Assembly (NCBI RefSeq): GCF_007997005.1
Contig: NZ_VOSL01000054.1
Location: 186,001 to 250,000 of the forward strand
DNA from: Lujinxingia vulgaris
GTDB taxonomy: Bacteria > Myxococcota_A > Bradymonadia > Bradymonadales > Bradymonadaceae
Reading direction: 5' to 3'
DNA length: 64,000 nt
The position numbers and the translations under genes were made by a program. The notes under the pieces were generated by a model that worked only from the letters and a program-made list of their open reading frames with translations, was not told the origin of the DNA and made no database searches. This document shows, one piece after another, positions 1 to 8,864 of this stretch (its first letter is position 1; every line of letters begins with the position of its first letter).

Positions 1-612
1 CGGATCGAAGAAGCGCTCGGTGTACAACTCGGTATCACTCGGGCCCTTCTCACCGGCGGGATCCGGGGTCGCCACCCACTCGCCCTGAGGATCGTAGAAG
101 CCGTGGGCGACCTGCCAGGCTCCCTGATCATCGTGGTAGCCGTAACCGTAGTGGTAGGTGCCCTCCTCGTCGTAATAACCGGGGATGTAATTGCCGGCGT
201 CGTCGTAGTAGCCCTCCATGGTGAAGGGCTGCACCACCGAGCCATCCTCAAGGCGAATGTAGCCCTCGGGAAGCTCGCCGGTGGCGGCGAACGCGGCGGC
301 CGGGCTGGCCGCTACCTCCACAACCTCGGAGAGACGCACCACAGTGTCGCCGAACTGCAACTCATCGCCCGCGCCCACCGCCGCCTTGGTGATCTTCTCA
401 CCGTTGACGTAGGTGCCCGAGGCGCTGCCCAGGTCGATCGCCACGAAGCTGCCGTCGGGCTGACGCTCCAGCACCGCGTGAATGCGCGAGACACGATCGT
501 CATCCAGCCGGATGTGCGAGCTGGAGAGCTTGCCGACCTTGACGTTGTCCTGCTCGAGCTTGACCGTCGAGACGACCTGACCGGCTTGAATAATTTCGGC
601 TTGAAGCATCAT
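1..612 (-). CDS. FHA domain protein, GltG-like, 3' end cut by window edge
   Basis: The frame is open from an ATG at 612 (second ATG at 609) to the window edge, giving 204 codons and no stop, so the gene is partial. Residues about 5-95 form a forkhead-associated phosphothreonine-binding domain: GKLSSSHI, then DDDRVSRIHA, then GSASGTYVNG are the conserved strand and loop motifs. Residues after 130 carry a Tyr/Gly/Asp-rich series (GYYDDAGNYIPGYYDEEGTY and similar units). GGAG lies 5 nt before the first ATG. FHA proteins with a long C-terminal part occur in the myxobacterial gliding complex (GltG), and the downstream-of-TPR context here fits that, but the transmembrane and TonB-like parts expected of GltG would lie outside the window. 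The FHA call is firm; GltG is inference. Confidence 0.85.
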   Translation of the reverse strand, partial: MMLQAEIIQAGQVVSTVKLEQDNVKVGKLSSSHIRLDDDRVSRIHAVLERQPDGSFVAIDLGSASGTYVNGEKITKAAVGAGDELQFGDTVVRLSEVVEVAASPAAAFAATGELPEGYIRLEDGSVVQPFTMEGYYDDAGNYIPGYYDEEGTYHYGYGYHDDQGAWQVAHGFYDPQGEWVATPDPAGEKGPSDTELYTERFFDP

Positions 613-676
613 GCAATCTCCACTCGTGGCGTGTGCGATTCACACGCACCCGGGCTGCGGCTGCCAACCCTGCAAA

Positions 677-967
677 CTAGAGCGTCTCAACACTCTTGAG
701 CATCTCAGGGATAAAGTCCTGACGGATGTTGATCAGGCTGCTGGTCTTGCCTCGCTGATCGCCGGTGATGTTCTCACCGTCGGGGCGAATGAGGTTACCG
801 GTGAGGTCCTCACCGTCGAAGTCGTAGGTGGTCTCCTGCTCGTAGACCACGCCCTCATCGCCGGCCTGACCGCTGGCCGCGCCGGCCTCCGGCAAGGACT
901 GAGCGAAGGACACCGCCGGGGCCATCATCCCCAGCGCTACCAAACCTGTTAAGAACGCGCGTTTCAT
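677..967 (-). CDS. Small exported protein, possibly CglF-like
   Basis: A 96-residue protein starting at ATG 967; an upstream GTG at 1051 would add 28 residues unlike a signal peptide, and GAGGAGA sits just before the chosen ATG. Residues 1-22 look like a Sec signal (KR, then a hydrophobic stretch, then SFAQ). The mature part has no Cys and contains DFDGEDLTGNLIRPDGENI and ends NIRQDFIPEMLKSVETL. A Gly-spaced strand followed by RPDGE and a C-terminal FxxEMLxS motif recalls the small adventurous-gliding protein CglF, which lies near TPR Glt genes in myxobacteria. That name is from memory of the family pattern and should be treated as a suggestion; export to the periplasm is better supported. 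Confidence 0.7.
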   Translation of the reverse strand: MKRAFLTGLVALGMMAPAVSFAQSLPEAGAASGQAGDEGVVYEQETTYDFDGEDLTGNLIRPDGENITGDQRGKTSSLINIRQDFIPEMLKSVETL

Positions 968-1099
968 CGCTTCGTCTCCTCGATCCGGGCGCCTGGTGCG
1001 CCCCGCGATCACCTGATTGTTCGCTTCAGTATGCTCCAAGAAGAGTAACACACCGATGAAAACCCTGCCAAACCCCGGTTGGGTAAAGGGACGTAAAGA

Positions 1100-2506
1100 T
1101 CACGGGCTCTCGTCAACCGGCGCGCTCTCATCCGAGGCGCCCTCTTCGGCCGCTGGCGCGTCCTGAGCTTGCTCCTCCGGGGCAGCGGCTTCGGCAGCTG
1201 CGGCCGCCTCGGCCTGAGCCACCTCGGCGGCGATCATATCGCGTTGTTCCACGAGCATCGGGATCTGCTCGCGGGTCATGTCGATGATCTGCTGCACCTG
1301 CTCAATGCGCTGACTGACGTCATCGCGCTCTTCGACGTACTCGCCGCCCTCGTAGTGCAGGAAGTTGTTGTAGTGCTCAATGGACTTCTCGTAGTGGCTG
1401 ATCGCGTTCTCCAGGTTGGCGATCGTCCAGTCCATCTGCCCGACCATGTCATCGGGGCTGGGGGCTTCGGTGTCACCACCGAGCTGGGCGTTCTGCGCGA
1501 GGTGCTCGTGCTCGAGCACGCCGAGGTTAAACTGCACCAGGGCGTTCTCAGGTTCCAGCTCCAGCACCCGCTCGTAGGCCTGGCGAGCGCCGGCCAGGTC
1601 GCCCAGGCCGCGCCGGGCGACGCCGATGGCGATGATGGCCTCTTTGTTCTCCGGCTCCAGCTCCAGGACGCTCTCAAAGAGCTCGATGGCGCGCTCGTAG
1701 TCACGCACGTTGAGGATGATCGCGCCCAGGTTCATCTTCGCGGGCACGTGTTCGGGATCGACCTCCAGAGTCTTCTGGAAGTACGCGATGGCCGAGGTCA
1801 CATCGTTTCGCACAAGCTCAATATGGCCCAGGATGTTGTAGAGATCCGGGTCATTCTCATCGATCTGGATGGCGTTAAACATCACCAGGCGCGCGACCTG
1901 GTGGTTGCCGCGATCGAAGTAAATACGCGCCAGGTTGCCGTAGGCGCGAGTGTTCTGGGAGTCACCGGCCAGCGAGCGACGCGCGTGGTTGACGGCCTCG
2001 GCGTACTCCTCGCGCTCACGCAACATCACCGCGATGTTGTTATGCGCCGCCGGGTTGTACGGCTGCACTTCGATGGCGCGCTGGAAGTAATCCCAGGCCT
2101 CGTCGCGCTCACCACGCTCCATCTCCAGCATGCCGATGTTGACGTAGGCCTCGCCAAGTTTTGGCGCGAACTCGGCGGCCTTCTCATAAGCCTCGCGCGC
2201 GCCTTCGAGGTCGCCCTCCATCTCCCGGATCACGCCGAGGTTGAACCAGGCTTTGCCAAAGCGGCGGTCCTCTTTAAGGGCCTTCTCCAGAAGATCTTTG
2301 ACCTCGGCGTTGCGGCCTTCGCCGCCGGCCTCCCAGACCTCGACGGCTTTTTCGAACTCGGCGATCGCGTTGACGTTGCTGGTGCCACCGGACTCGGTGG
2401 CCTGACTCAAGTCGTCGGCCTTCGTGGACGCACTACCGCAGGCCGTCGACAGGGAAAGCGCCAGCGCCGCGATGAGGATGAGCAATGTATGTTGAGAAAC
2501 TCGCAT
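1100..2506 (-). CDS. TPR repeat lipoprotein, GltE-like
   Basis: A 468-residue lipoprotein. The start at ATG 2506 follows AAGGAAAAGAG; a GTG nine codons upstream lies before that site and is less likely. Residues 1-24 are a lipoprotein signal with lipobox LSTAC. Residues about 50-345 are eight or more tetratricopeptide repeats, each with the usual A..Y..A/E..P pattern (for example AREAYEKAAEFAPKLGEAY). A long helical segment about 365-430 follows, then an Ala/Glu/Pro tail. Length, lipobox and TPR content match the gliding TPR lipoprotein GltE (AglT), which supports the outer-membrane part of the myxobacterial Glt complex. The neighbours (another giant TPR protein upstream, FHA protein downstream) agree. 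A general assembly or scaffolding role is the safe reading; the GltE name is inference. Confidence 0.85.
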   Translation of the reverse strand: MRVSQHTLLILIAALALSLSTACGSASTKADDLSQATESGGTSNVNAIAEFEKAVEVWEAGGEGRNAEVKDLLEKALKEDRRFGKAWFNLGVIREMEGDLEGAREAYEKAAEFAPKLGEAYVNIGMLEMERGERDEAWDYFQRAIEVQPYNPAAHNNIAVMLREREEYAEAVNHARRSLAGDSQNTRAYGNLARIYFDRGNHQVARLVMFNAIQIDENDPDLYNILGHIELVRNDVTSAIAYFQKTLEVDPEHVPAKMNLGAIILNVRDYERAIELFESVLELEPENKEAIIAIGVARRGLGDLAGARQAYERVLELEPENALVQFNLGVLEHEHLAQNAQLGGDTEAPSPDDMVGQMDWTIANLENAISHYEKSIEHYNNFLHYEGGEYVEERDDVSQRIEQVQQIIDMTREQIPMLVEQRDMIAAEVAQAEAAAAAEAAAPEEQAQDAPAAEEGASDESAPVDESP

Positions 2507-2617
2507 AGGTCTCTTTTCCTTGGAACCTGTCACAGGGGGGGCCGCTTCTGGCGACCTCCCCCGTCAGAAACGCTCCGGGGGGGTACAGGGGCCGGCTCGG
2601 CCCCGCTCCAGCCGACT

Positions 2618-5600
2618 TCAGGAAGCCGGCTCGCTCTCCACCTCTTCAGGGGCCTCATTGACGGCCTGCTCTTCACTTCCCAGCCCACCCAGAATGTCTT
2701 CGTCCTCCACATCCTTGATGAAGCCCGAGCGCATAAAGCCGTCGCGGAAAAAGACCGGTGAGGCGCGCATCTCGGAGGGCTTGCGGAACTCGCGGGGGCG
2801 CAGATCTGCGAGCGCCACCTCGGCCTGACGGCTGTACTGGTTGAACCAGTTGGCACGGCGAGCCGTGGCCAGCGCTTCGCGGTACATCTCCACGGCCTTA
2901 TCCTCAATCATGGAAGCGCGGTCTTCGAGGATGCCCCGGTAGATCTCCTGCTGCTCATAGGTCAGGCGGCTGGGCACCGGGCTGTCACGGAAGGTCTCGG
3001 CGAAGTTCTGGTAGCCACTGCCGATGCGGTAGAGCGCGGCGATGGCCCAGTCCGGCCGGCCAAACACGATGACTTCTTCGTAGGCCACACGGGCCTCGTC
3101 GATCGCCTCCATCTTCGCCATCGTCTTCTTCGTAAGCTCCTCGGCATCGGAGGAGTCGATGCTCAGCGCGGCGGCTCGCTCAAAGATATCCTCGGCCATC
3201 ATGAACTTGGCCTGAGCGGCGGCGTCACGGCCGGTGGTCATCTCGGCGCGCTCCTCCTCACTCATGCGCTCGTAGACGCGCAGGGTGCGCTCGAACTCTT
3301 CGAGCGCATCACGGCGACCGTTGCGCCCACCGTTGTTCCAGTGGTGCAGCCCGACCTTCACGCGGGCCTCCAGCATGCGATCGTTGGTGCCGTGTTCGGC
3401 GTGGCGACGCAGGTACTGCTGGTACTGCTCAAAGGCCTCATTCTTCTTGCCCTGCTCTTCGTAGATCTGCGCGATCTGGAAGAAGACCTCGGCAGTCTCC
3501 TGCTTGTTCTCGCTGGCGAAGAGCTCCATGTAGCGCTCGTAGTTGGCGATGGCCTCATCGTACTGGCCCAGGCCCTGACGGAAGGTCGAGGCGTTGGAGA
3601 GGGCATCTTCGGCCTTCTCGTGGTCGGGGAAGTTGCGCACGAAGGCTTCGTAGAAGCGCGAGGCCTCACTGTAGACGGCCAGCGCGTGGTAGTTGCCGCC
3701 GATGTTAAAGAGCGTCTCGGGGGCGAGCTCGGAGCTGGGGCGCACGCGCAGAAGATGCAGACGCACCTGAATGGCCGGGCCGATCTCACGCAGGCGCTCA
3801 AAGTCGAGCGCGGCGTTGTAGAGCGCCTTATCGACGTATTCGGAGTCTGGGAAGTCGCTGGCGTAGGCCACAAAACACTCCGCCGCCTGGCGCCACTCTT
3901 CCTCATCGTCGTGCACCGTGCAGATCTTGAAGCGGATCGCCATGTGCAGGTTGGTGACGTCTTCCTGGAACTCGGCGTCCTCGATCGGGTCGACCTCAAT
4001 GTAGCGCTCGACGGCGGCGTTGAGGTTGTCGAAGTTCTGCAGGAGGTTGAGCGAGTCGAGGTGCAGGTTGGCCGAGATCACCGCCAGGCGATGATCGCTG
4101 TGGGTAAACGCGATGTCTTCAAAGATCGTGGCGGCCTTCTCCAGGTGGTCAAAGTCGTAGTAGGTGCGCGCCATGGTGTATTTGACGTCGACCATGCGGT
4201 CGCCGTCGGGCACGTATTCGACGTAGTTCTCACAGGCGGCCATCAGCTTCTGATAGACCTCCGGAAGCTCTTTGGGCTCGGGGATGGCCGGGGTCTCTTC
4301 CTCGCCATCTTCCTCATCGAAGGTTGCCTCAATGACGGCGCGCTCCTCGGAGGTGTCCACGATGTAGAAGTAGGCCAGCACCGTGGCCAGCACAGCCTCC
4401 TTGGTGTACTCGCCCTCGGGCTCCAGCTCCAGGACACGCTCATAGGCTGCGGCGGCTTCTTCCCAGTTCTCCAGCTGGTAGAGGAGTTCCCCGTAGAAGA
4501 AGGTCATCATGTATTCGTGTTCGGTGTCCTGGAAGGTCTCCAGGTAGAACTTGTAGAGGTAGTACGCCATCGCGTAGAGGTCGGCGTTTTTGGTGCGCTG
4601 CGCCTCACGGTGGTAGGTCGTCGACCAGTTGCGAGCGGCCTCTTCGACCTTCGAGCGAATCCGCGGATAGTTCTGCTCTTCGGTGTCCTCGAACTGCCCG
4701 CCATCGGCCAGCTGCACCAGGCGCATCATGCGCACCAGCTCCTGGATGCTCTCCTCGGAGTAGGCGTTGTTGGTCGTCTGGTTGCGCACGATCTCGTACT
4801 GGTAATCGACCGTCTTGACGCTCTCCTGGTTGAGGCTGATGAGCTCACGGTACATGCGCGTGGAGTCGCTCAACTGCACCTGGTCGCCGTAGAAGACCGC
4901 CAGGCGCTCGGTCATCTTCAGCCAGTCCTCGCGCTCGGGGGCGATGTCCTGGAAGAACTCCACGGCCTGATCGGGGGAGCCTATTTGCGCATAGGCGCGC
5001 ACGATGTCCTGGCGAACCTGGCGCATCAGCGCGACCATCGTGCCGTCGTCGGGACGCTCGCGCGCCGCGTCGATCACGGTGAGGAAGACCTCGATGGTGC
5101 GCTCGTAGTTCTCCAGGTTGTAGTAGGTCCAGGCCAGCTTGTAGAGGCCGTAGGGGTAGACGCTGGACTCGGGGTACTCGGCGACCTTCTGGTAGGCCTT
5201 GAGCGCCTCGAACATCTCGCCTTCGTCGAAGTAGTACTCCCCGAAGTAGAGGAGCACCTGGGGGACGAATTCGGTCTGCGGGTAGTTGGCGATGAGCTCG
5301 CGGAAGATGTCCAGGGCTTCGGTCTTACGACCGACGTCCATCAGGTTGGAGCCCAGGTAGAAGTAGACCTTGTCGAGCTCGCCGAAGTCCGGGTAGCCGC
5401 GGATGATGTCGACGTAGAGCTGCACAGACTCTTCGCGAAGACGCTTGGCCTCGGCCTGCATATCTTCCATCTGCGCGCGGCAACGGCGCGCAGCCTGCTC
5501 ATCGCCAGTGTCATCAATGCGGTAGCATTCGTCCTGACGCTCCACCGCCGAGTCGTCGTAGTAGCGGGAGCGCTCCCAGAAGATCTCCGAGAGGTTAAAG

Positions 5601-5929
5601 AGGTATTCGGCGCGCTGGGGATCGCTCTCCGGGGTGGAGCGAATCAGGTCACGCAGCTGGACGATGGCCTCATCCTGACGCTGAAGGCTGGCCAGGCTGC
5701 GCTGGGTGACAAACTGGGTGGCGCTAAAGCGCGGCCCCTGTTGCTCGTCCTCCAGGGTCGGGCGCTCGGTCTGCTGCGTCGTCTCCTGGACGGCGATCTC
5801 GTGCTCGACCTTCTCGTCCTCTTCAGGCTGAGCGGCGGCCTCCAAAGGCCCCAGAGTCAGCGAGAGGGCGGCCGCCGCGAGCAGTACGCGCCAGCGCCGG
5901 GGTGAATGGTGATCGTAGAAACTCTTCAT
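2618..5929 (-). CDS. Giant exported TPR protein (1103 aa), GltD-like
   Basis: The protein begins with a Sec signal (residues about 1-34, Arg-rich start, Ala/Leu core, ending EAAAQ) and has no lipobox, so it is probably periplasmic. Nearly all of residues 75-1040 are helical repeats of the TPR/Tol-Pal YbgF type: YLFNLSEIFWER, YFYLGSNLMDVGRKTEA, VLLYFGEYYFDEGEMFEA and many more. The segment near 545-560 is Glu-rich and probably a linker. The C-terminus is acidic. It sits 111 nt upstream of the GltE-like lipoprotein gene in the same direction. A very long TPR protein next to a TPR lipoprotein matches GltD/GltE in the gliding cluster of Myxococcus; the same architecture also serves other envelope scaffolds. 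Confidence 0.85.
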   Translation of the reverse strand: MKSFYDHHSPRRWRVLLAAAALSLTLGPLEAAAQPEEDEKVEHEIAVQETTQQTERPTLEDEQQGPRFSATQFVTQRSLASLQRQDEAIVQLRDLIRSTPESDPQRAEYLFNLSEIFWERSRYYDDSAVERQDECYRIDDTGDEQAARRCRAQMEDMQAEAKRLREESVQLYVDIIRGYPDFGELDKVYFYLGSNLMDVGRKTEALDIFRELIANYPQTEFVPQVLLYFGEYYFDEGEMFEALKAYQKVAEYPESSVYPYGLYKLAWTYYNLENYERTIEVFLTVIDAARERPDDGTMVALMRQVRQDIVRAYAQIGSPDQAVEFFQDIAPEREDWLKMTERLAVFYGDQVQLSDSTRMYRELISLNQESVKTVDYQYEIVRNQTTNNAYSEESIQELVRMMRLVQLADGGQFEDTEEQNYPRIRSKVEEAARNWSTTYHREAQRTKNADLYAMAYYLYKFYLETFQDTEHEYMMTFFYGELLYQLENWEEAAAAYERVLELEPEGEYTKEAVLATVLAYFYIVDTSEERAVIEATFDEEDGEEETPAIPEPKELPEVYQKLMAACENYVEYVPDGDRMVDVKYTMARTYYDFDHLEKAATIFEDIAFTHSDHRLAVISANLHLDSLNLLQNFDNLNAAVERYIEVDPIEDAEFQEDVTNLHMAIRFKICTVHDDEEEWRQAAECFVAYASDFPDSEYVDKALYNAALDFERLREIGPAIQVRLHLLRVRPSSELAPETLFNIGGNYHALAVYSEASRFYEAFVRNFPDHEKAEDALSNASTFRQGLGQYDEAIANYERYMELFASENKQETAEVFFQIAQIYEEQGKKNEAFEQYQQYLRRHAEHGTNDRMLEARVKVGLHHWNNGGRNGRRDALEEFERTLRVYERMSEEERAEMTTGRDAAAQAKFMMAEDIFERAAALSIDSSDAEELTKKTMAKMEAIDEARVAYEEVIVFGRPDWAIAALYRIGSGYQNFAETFRDSPVPSRLTYEQQEIYRGILEDRASMIEDKAVEMYREALATARRANWFNQYSRQAEVALADLRPREFRKPSEMRASPVFFRDGFMRSGFIKDVEDEDILGGLGSEEQAVNEAPEEVESEPAS

Positions 5930-6014
5930 GACCCGCTCCTTAGCGAGACGCGCTCAGGCGACCCTATCGCCACCGCCACCGTGGGCACAGTGTCCCCCCC
6001 GACCTGCCTCCCAC

Positions 6015-7622
6015 TCAGCGTCGGCATTCCGATTTGACGTTGAAGAAGTAGAACCCTAACTCATCTTTCCAGTACTCACCGTCGAACTCCCAGTAGAGAT
6101 GTTCATCGGTGATATCCAGCGAGGGTCCATCGCCGGGGCCACGATCATCGAGTTGCATTCCAGCGCGCAGCTCCGCTTCAATTTCCCCGCGCTCGGAGCG
6201 TGCGACCTCAAACAAAATCCGTTTCTGCTGGCTGACCAGCCCTTCGAGCTCGCCGATCACGCGCTCCAGGCGCTGCTGGGCCAGCTGGCCGGCGTCGGAG
6301 ACCGCGAAGCTCTGGGCGATCGCCGCTTCCTGCAGAAGGCTATCACCCAGGGTGCTGGTCTTCCAGCTGGCCGGGAGCTCTTCCATCGTCTTAAGCTCGG
6401 TATCGATAGCGTTGACCAGCTCAAAGCTCTTGTCGACCTGACGATCGCTGAGCGCGGCCCGAAGCGCGCTTCGCACCTCGGCGTCACCTTCAAACTCGCC
6501 GGCACGCCAGCTCTTGCCCCATTCATACATCAGGGCCGGATCGTTGTTGGCGGCGATCACCCCTTCGAGCTCAGCTTTGACGCCCTCATAGACGTAGTCG
6601 AAGTCGTCGAGGACATCGCGCACCCGGGCGAAGTTGCAGTTGTAGAAGTAGATCACCGCCGCCAGGATCGGCCCCTCCGGAAAGTACTCATTTCGGAAGA
6701 AGGGGGAGTTGATCGTGTGCAGGTTGCCCAGGGCCTGGTTGAATTGGTCGACCTGGAAGAAGCCCCAGCTTGACTCAAAGAGGGCATCGGGCCAGCGCGG
6801 GCTGTCGCGCTTGATGCGCTCGTAGTAGCTCAGGCTGGTGTCGTAATCGCCGGTTGAGTAGTACACGCGCGCCATGCCCAGATGGGTCAGGTCAAGAAGG
6901 CGGCGCTCCTCGCCCTGAAGCTCCTCGGGGGTCGCGTCGCGGGTCAGGTAGCGCAGCACATCGCGGAAGGCGTCGACCGCCGGTCGCGCGTCGTAGTTGG
7001 CCACATGGGTGATCCCGGCGATGTAGCGTGCCCGTGCGTAGCGGTCACTGCTGGTGCTCACGAAGTTGAGCATGCGCAGCGACTCCTCAATGTTGAGGGT
7101 CTCGTAGAAGTGGCGACCGACCAGGTAGGCGTAGGTGTCGCGGTAGTCCTCGGGCACCACCTCCGGGAAGAGCGGCGCGTAGCCGGCCAGCAGCTCGGCG
7201 AGCATCGCGTCACCGGGGATCACCTCGGTGAGCAGGAGCAAACCGCGCAGCGCGGCGTCGTAAAAGGGGTGAAACTCGCCGGCTTCAACGATGCGCGAGA
7301 AGTACGCCAGCGAGCCCTGGTAGAGCTCCATGCGGAAGAGCGTCTTGGCCAGCTCGTACTCCGCCTCCGGGAAGTAATTCTCGGCGCCGGCGGTGGTGTC
7401 CATCAAGACGTCATTAAAACGCAGGCTGGCCTCGGCGTACTTGCGATCTTCGTAGAGGCGCTTGCCTTCCTCGATGAGCTCGACCAGGTGGGGGAGCTCA
7501 TCAATGGCTTCAACCTCATCGACATCGAAGGTAAACCCATCTTGAGCCGACGCATCAGGCAGAAGCCCGAGGGAGATGATGCCGGCACAAAGAGACGCAC
7601 ACGCGTTAATCTTCCAGTTCAT
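6015..7622 (-). CDS. Exported TPR protein, GltC-like
   Basis: The chosen start, ATG 7622, opens a clear Sec signal (MNWKINACASLCAGIISLG, cleaved after DASAQ); the 71 codons upstream in the same frame are Arg/His-rich and overlap the intergenic region, so they are rejected. The 535-residue product has TPR-like helices from about 35 to 390 (VELIEEGKRLYEDRKYAEAS; YELAKTLFRMELYQGSLAYF), a helical coiled segment near 445-490, and a distinctive end containing YWEFDGEYWKDELGFYFF followed by a final Cys. That WxFxGEYWxDELG ending is, as I recall, typical of the gliding protein GltC of myxobacteria. It is the second gene of the minus-strand envelope cluster, 85 nt from the giant TPR gene. Periplasmic location is well supported; the GltC identity is likely but not proven. 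Confidence 0.8.
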   Translation of the reverse strand: MNWKINACASLCAGIISLGLLPDASAQDGFTFDVDEVEAIDELPHLVELIEEGKRLYEDRKYAEASLRFNDVLMDTTAGAENYFPEAEYELAKTLFRMELYQGSLAYFSRIVEAGEFHPFYDAALRGLLLLTEVIPGDAMLAELLAGYAPLFPEVVPEDYRDTYAYLVGRHFYETLNIEESLRMLNFVSTSSDRYARARYIAGITHVANYDARPAVDAFRDVLRYLTRDATPEELQGEERRLLDLTHLGMARVYYSTGDYDTSLSYYERIKRDSPRWPDALFESSWGFFQVDQFNQALGNLHTINSPFFRNEYFPEGPILAAVIYFYNCNFARVRDVLDDFDYVYEGVKAELEGVIAANNDPALMYEWGKSWRAGEFEGDAEVRSALRAALSDRQVDKSFELVNAIDTELKTMEELPASWKTSTLGDSLLQEAAIAQSFAVSDAGQLAQQRLERVIGELEGLVSQQKRILFEVARSERGEIEAELRAGMQLDDRGPGDGPSLDITDEHLYWEFDGEYWKDELGFYFFNVKSECRR

Positions 7623-7681
7623 TGCAACTCCAGTCAGGTGCGCTCGTCGGCGAAGAAGATGCGCCGTGGCGAGCGGTGCGA

Positions 7682-8017
7682 CTACTGAGTGACGGTGTTG
7701 GCGACGCAGTGACGCACGCCGCTGAGCATCACAAATTCGCGACAGACGCCATCGGGGCAGTCCGCGTCGGTGCTGCATTCGACGGTGCAGAAGGGCTCGC
7801 TGCCCTGGTACTTGGCGCAGGTGCGCGTCTCGCACTGGAGCTGCTCCTCCACCACGCAGGAGGCGTCGGCTCGGCCACTCTCCACGCAGGCACTCAGCGT
7901 GGGGTCGTCGGGGTCAATGGTGCATGCCGCATACAGGTCGTCGGTGCAGCCGCTGAACCACAGCGCCAGCACCAACACGCCGACTAGCCGGGCCAGATGA
8001 GCCGATCGCGTTTTCAC
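7682..8017 (-). CDS. Small cysteine-rich lipoprotein, possibly CglC-like
   Basis: A 111-residue lipoprotein starting at GTG 8017, which is preceded by the strong site GGAGGAG. The signal covers residues 1-23 with lipobox WFSGC. The mature part has nine further Cys residues, arranged as pairs (CTID, LSACVES, ASCVVEE, QCETRTCA, FCTVECS, DCPDGVC, HC), as in disulphide-rich surface lipoproteins with a short Cys-Asp repeat. It is the first gene of the gliding-type cluster, 59 nt upstream of the GltC-like gene. Cys-rich small lipoproteins of the Cgl group act at the outer membrane in myxobacterial gliding, and that context suggests CglC, but the sequence match is by composition and position only. 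Confidence 0.75.
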   Translation of the reverse strand: MKTRSAHLARLVGVLVLALWFSGCTDDLYAACTIDPDDPTLSACVESGRADASCVVEEQLQCETRTCAKYQGSEPFCTVECSTDADCPDGVCREFVMLSGVRHCVANTVTQ

Positions 8018-8129
8018 GTCACTCCTCCAAATCGATGGGGTCGAACTGAATTCGGCGCTAGGATGCCTTTGGGCTCAAGGCCACGTCAAGGCTGGAGATG
8101 TTGCGCATTGTGGCACGATCGCCCAAAAG
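8018..8129. other. Leader region of the gliding-type cluster, no clear promoter
   Basis: This gap precedes the first gene of the minus-strand cluster. It contains the GGAGGAG ribosome site at its left edge and a TTGACG hexamer on the minus strand near 8090, but no matching -10 box at 16-19 nt. The promoter is therefore not assigned. Confidence 0.3.
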
Positions 8130-8164
8130 AAAAGGCCGCTGCGCCTGGAGCGCAGCGGCCTTTT
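8130..8164 (-). terminator. Intrinsic terminator of the Glu/Ala lipoprotein gene
   Basis: A perfect 15-bp stem (AAAAGGCCGCTGCGC paired with its complement) closes a 5-nt loop CTGGA. On the minus strand the stem ends in a T run, so it terminates the gene at 8213-8524. The T/A symmetry would let it work on both strands. Confidence 0.85.
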
Positions 8165-8212
8165 CGACTCGCAAAAACCTTGCAGCTTTTGCGAGCGGCG
8201 ATCTCAGGCGAC

Positions 8213-8524
8213 TTACATGCCTTCTTCGGCCGGAACTTCGTCGGTCGCCATCTCTTCGGTGGCTTCCTCTTCGGTGGCTTCCTCTTCGGCCGCTTCTTCT
8301 TCGGCGACTTCTTCAGCAGCCGCTTCTTCGACGGCTTCTTCTTCGGCCAGCTCTTCCACAGCCGCTTCTTCGACCATTTCCTCTTCGGCCGCTTCTTCAA
8401 GCGCGGCTTCTTCGGTCACGGTGGTCTCGGCGGGGGCTTCGTCGGGGGTGGCTTCGCCGCCGGAGCACGCCACGGTGAAGGACAGGCCCAGGGCGAAGAA
8501 AGAAACAAGAATCTTGTTCAGCAT
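8213..8524 (-). CDS. Glu/Ala-rich lipoprotein of very low complexity
   Basis: A 103-residue protein from ATG 8524. Residues 1-20 are a lipoprotein signal with lipobox FTVAC, so Cys20 would carry the lipid. After a short linker (SGGEATPDEAPAE) the mature chain is almost only Glu, Ala, Thr and Val, in units such as EEAAEEEMVEEAAVEELAEE, with no Lys or Arg. The units suggest either a long acidic helix or an extended polyanionic tether. A promoter-like pair lies at 8643-8671 and a strong terminator follows, so it is a single-gene transcript. No family is recognised; possible roles are a periplasmic spacer, a cation-binding surface layer or an abundant small lipoprotein. The antisense frames of the repeat are long and open but are shadows. 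Confidence 0.75.
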   Translation of the reverse strand: MLNKILVSFFALGLSFTVACSGGEATPDEAPAETTVTEEAALEEAAEEEMVEEAAVEELAEEEAVEEAAAEEVAEEEAAEEEATEEEATEEMATDEVPAEEGM

Positions 8525-8864
8525 GGTAACTCCTCAAGTGAATCAGGGTTCAACAAGAGCGGGCAACGAACATCGCGACCCACGGCAGTCGGCAGATGCC
8601 GACACCCGCCTACGACCATGGCAGCGGGGTTGTTTGTACTGGCGTTTAGCCTTATTCCCGCGCAGCGTCAATTCTATCGCAAAAATCATTTTGTGAAGTT
8701 ACGTTGCCTTAGCAGACCCCCGGGGCCGTTGGACCTCGGGCCGCCAGCAGGTAGACTACGCCCCGACGAGCGCCGATCGTGCGGTGAATCTCCCCTCCCC
8801 GGCAGCGGCCTCACGCTAAGTTGAATTGACGCGATGCAGCACTCCGCATCCAGCGCATGGATCG
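8525..8864. other. Divergent intergenic region
   Basis: 340 nt separate the minus-strand lipoprotein from the plus-strand metallopeptidase. Apart from the minus promoter candidate at 8643-8671 I see no RNA gene, repeat or convincing small ORF. The plus-strand promoter was not located. Confidence 0.4.
8643..8671 (-). promoter_or_regulatory. Candidate sigma70-type promoter for the Glu/Ala lipoprotein
   Basis: On the minus strand TTGACG (8666-8671) is followed after 17 nt by TAAACG (8643-8648). The -35 box and spacing are good, the -10 box is only partial. It lies about 120 nt upstream of the start at 8524. Confidence 0.4.

Noticed and set aside
3341-5905. Long plus-strand frame opposite the giant TPR gene
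   Set aside because: Leu/Val/His-rich reverse frame of a TPR coding region with no start signal.
8217-8696. Ser/Ala-rich plus-strand frame opposite the Glu/Ala lipoprotein
   Set aside because: It simply mirrors the repeats of the real lipoprotein gene; there is no ribosome site and it extends past any logic of that gene.
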